DNA from: Schizophyllum amplum | Taxonomy: Eukaryota; Basidiomycota; Agaricomycetes; Agaricales; Schizophyllaceae | NCBI GenBank assembly: GCA_007026445.1 | Contig: VDMD01000145.1 | Span: 1-54,255 of the forward strand | DNA length: 54,255 nucleotides | Direction of reading: 5' to 3' | Shown: one piece after another, positions 53,681 to 54,255 of the stretch | How the letters are laid out: every line of letters begins with the position of its first letter | Numbering within the stretch: the first letter of the stretch is position 1 | The notes under the pieces: generated by a model | Database searches by the model: none | What the model saw: the letters and a program-made list of their open reading frames with translations, nothing else | What the model was told of the DNA's origin: nothing | Position numbers and translations under genes: made by a program

Positions 53681-54255
53681 GGAAAATATATGACGGGACT
53701 TTGAATAGACGACCACATCGTAGCTCTTTGTGAGTGCGCTAAACTATCCCGTTAGATCAAATGCACTGATTCCCATGGTAGATCGCTACATCCTTGATAT
53801 GATTCCTGTGTGATAAACACGTGGCGGCAGGCAGCTCAGATGGCAGAAGTACAAGGGCAGACTGCAATCCCCGGATCGAAACAGCGTACCTTCAGGTCCC
53901 TTCACTCTCGAGATCGACACATTTCTATGCATGTCGGCGTTGGAATCTGTTGGAATCCGTCATTCTTCGGCGTCCGATGTAACTCGGGTACTGTACTGGG
54001 TGGTGGCCTCATTCGAAGACGAGATTGCGCCAGCAAGAGCAAGATAACGCGCCGAGAAGAACAATGGCTTCAGGTCACGCATCGCGTCATGGGCCTGTCG
54101 ACCACGCAAGTCATCTGCCGCCTTGACGCGGATTGTATACTGGATGGCGACATCGAAAGCTGGCAAGTCGCACACTCAGGTTATGCAATGCTTTCCCGGT
54201 CCGCTCGCCCCTCTCTGGGTCTCTTATAAAGGCGCTCGGGCTGGTAGGTGGCGCT
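53681..54255. other. Right-edge intergenic region with TATA box
   Basis: This stretch follows the oxidase stop and runs to the window end. TATAAA at about 54225-54230 followed by GGCGCTCGGG looks like the core promoter of a plus-strand gene lying outside the window. An open frame of 139 codons (53810-54229) has no features and overlaps that promoter, so it is not called. Confidence 0.4.

Noticed and set aside
53810..54229. 139-codon plus-strand frame at the right edge
   Set aside because: It overlaps a TATAAA core promoter and has no recognisable sequence feature.

Overview
The window is nuclear DNA from a filamentous basidiomycete, most likely an Agaricomycete and possibly a polypore. The evidence is dense genes with many short introns (mostly 45-65 bases, GT-AG), about 55% GC, and fungal genes such as SRO7/tomosyn, TRM5, GOS1, a UBA-type DEAH helicase, PPZ phosphatase and a TPR-less SGT1. 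I assigned every gene by reading the sequence; no database search was run. Splice sites were placed by eye and checked by keeping the reading frame across most junctions, so single coordinates may be off by a base or two.

Layout. 0-3 kb: the 3' end of a TPR-type gene (copy A), a small gene of an unrecognised family (copy A, minus strand) and a C2H2 zinc-finger gene. 3.5-13 kb: a very long coiled-coil protein and an SRO7/tomosyn exocytosis regulator. 13-16 kb: a 410-bp inverted-repeat element, copy B of the unrecognised family and U1 snRNA copy A. 16-25.4 kb: TRM5, a TatD/Scn1-type metalloenzyme, an NTF2-like secreted or organellar protein, the Golgi SNARE GOS1 and TPR gene copy B. 25.5-30.6 kb: U1 snRNA copy B, a 2OG-Fe(II) oxygenase, a repeat-bearing intergenic region and an F-box gene. 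30.6-33.7 kb: a gene-poor stretch and the second copy of the inverted-repeat element. 33.7-45 kb: a large DEAH-box helicase and two convergent GH27 alpha-galactosidases. 45-54 kb: SGT1, DHFR, mitochondrial bL36, a DMT-family transporter, PPZ phosphatase, ribosomal protein uS17 (S11) and D-amino-acid oxidase.

How the genes relate. Most are independent housekeeping genes, often in head-to-head pairs sharing short promoters (TRM5/Scn1, NTF2-like/GOS1, bL36m/transporter, uS17/DAO). Several families occur twice here: the TPR gene, the unrecognised gene, U1 snRNA, GH27 and the inverted-repeat element. This points to local duplication and shuffling.

Most notable: (1) a two-member protein family with a strongly conserved C-terminal block (VPxVRxVIALDDT...EPWEY...KASYAA) and a conserved intron position; (2) twin U1 snRNA genes, nearly identical, with matching upstream elements at identical spacing and a telomere-like CCCTAACCCTAA block downstream of both; (3) a chain of very small exons in the alpha-galactosidase genes, two of which carry the catalytic aspartates; (4) single-base frame breaks in otherwise conserved genes (DHFR, PPZ, uS17, the coiled-coil gene), which most likely reflect consensus-sequence errors.
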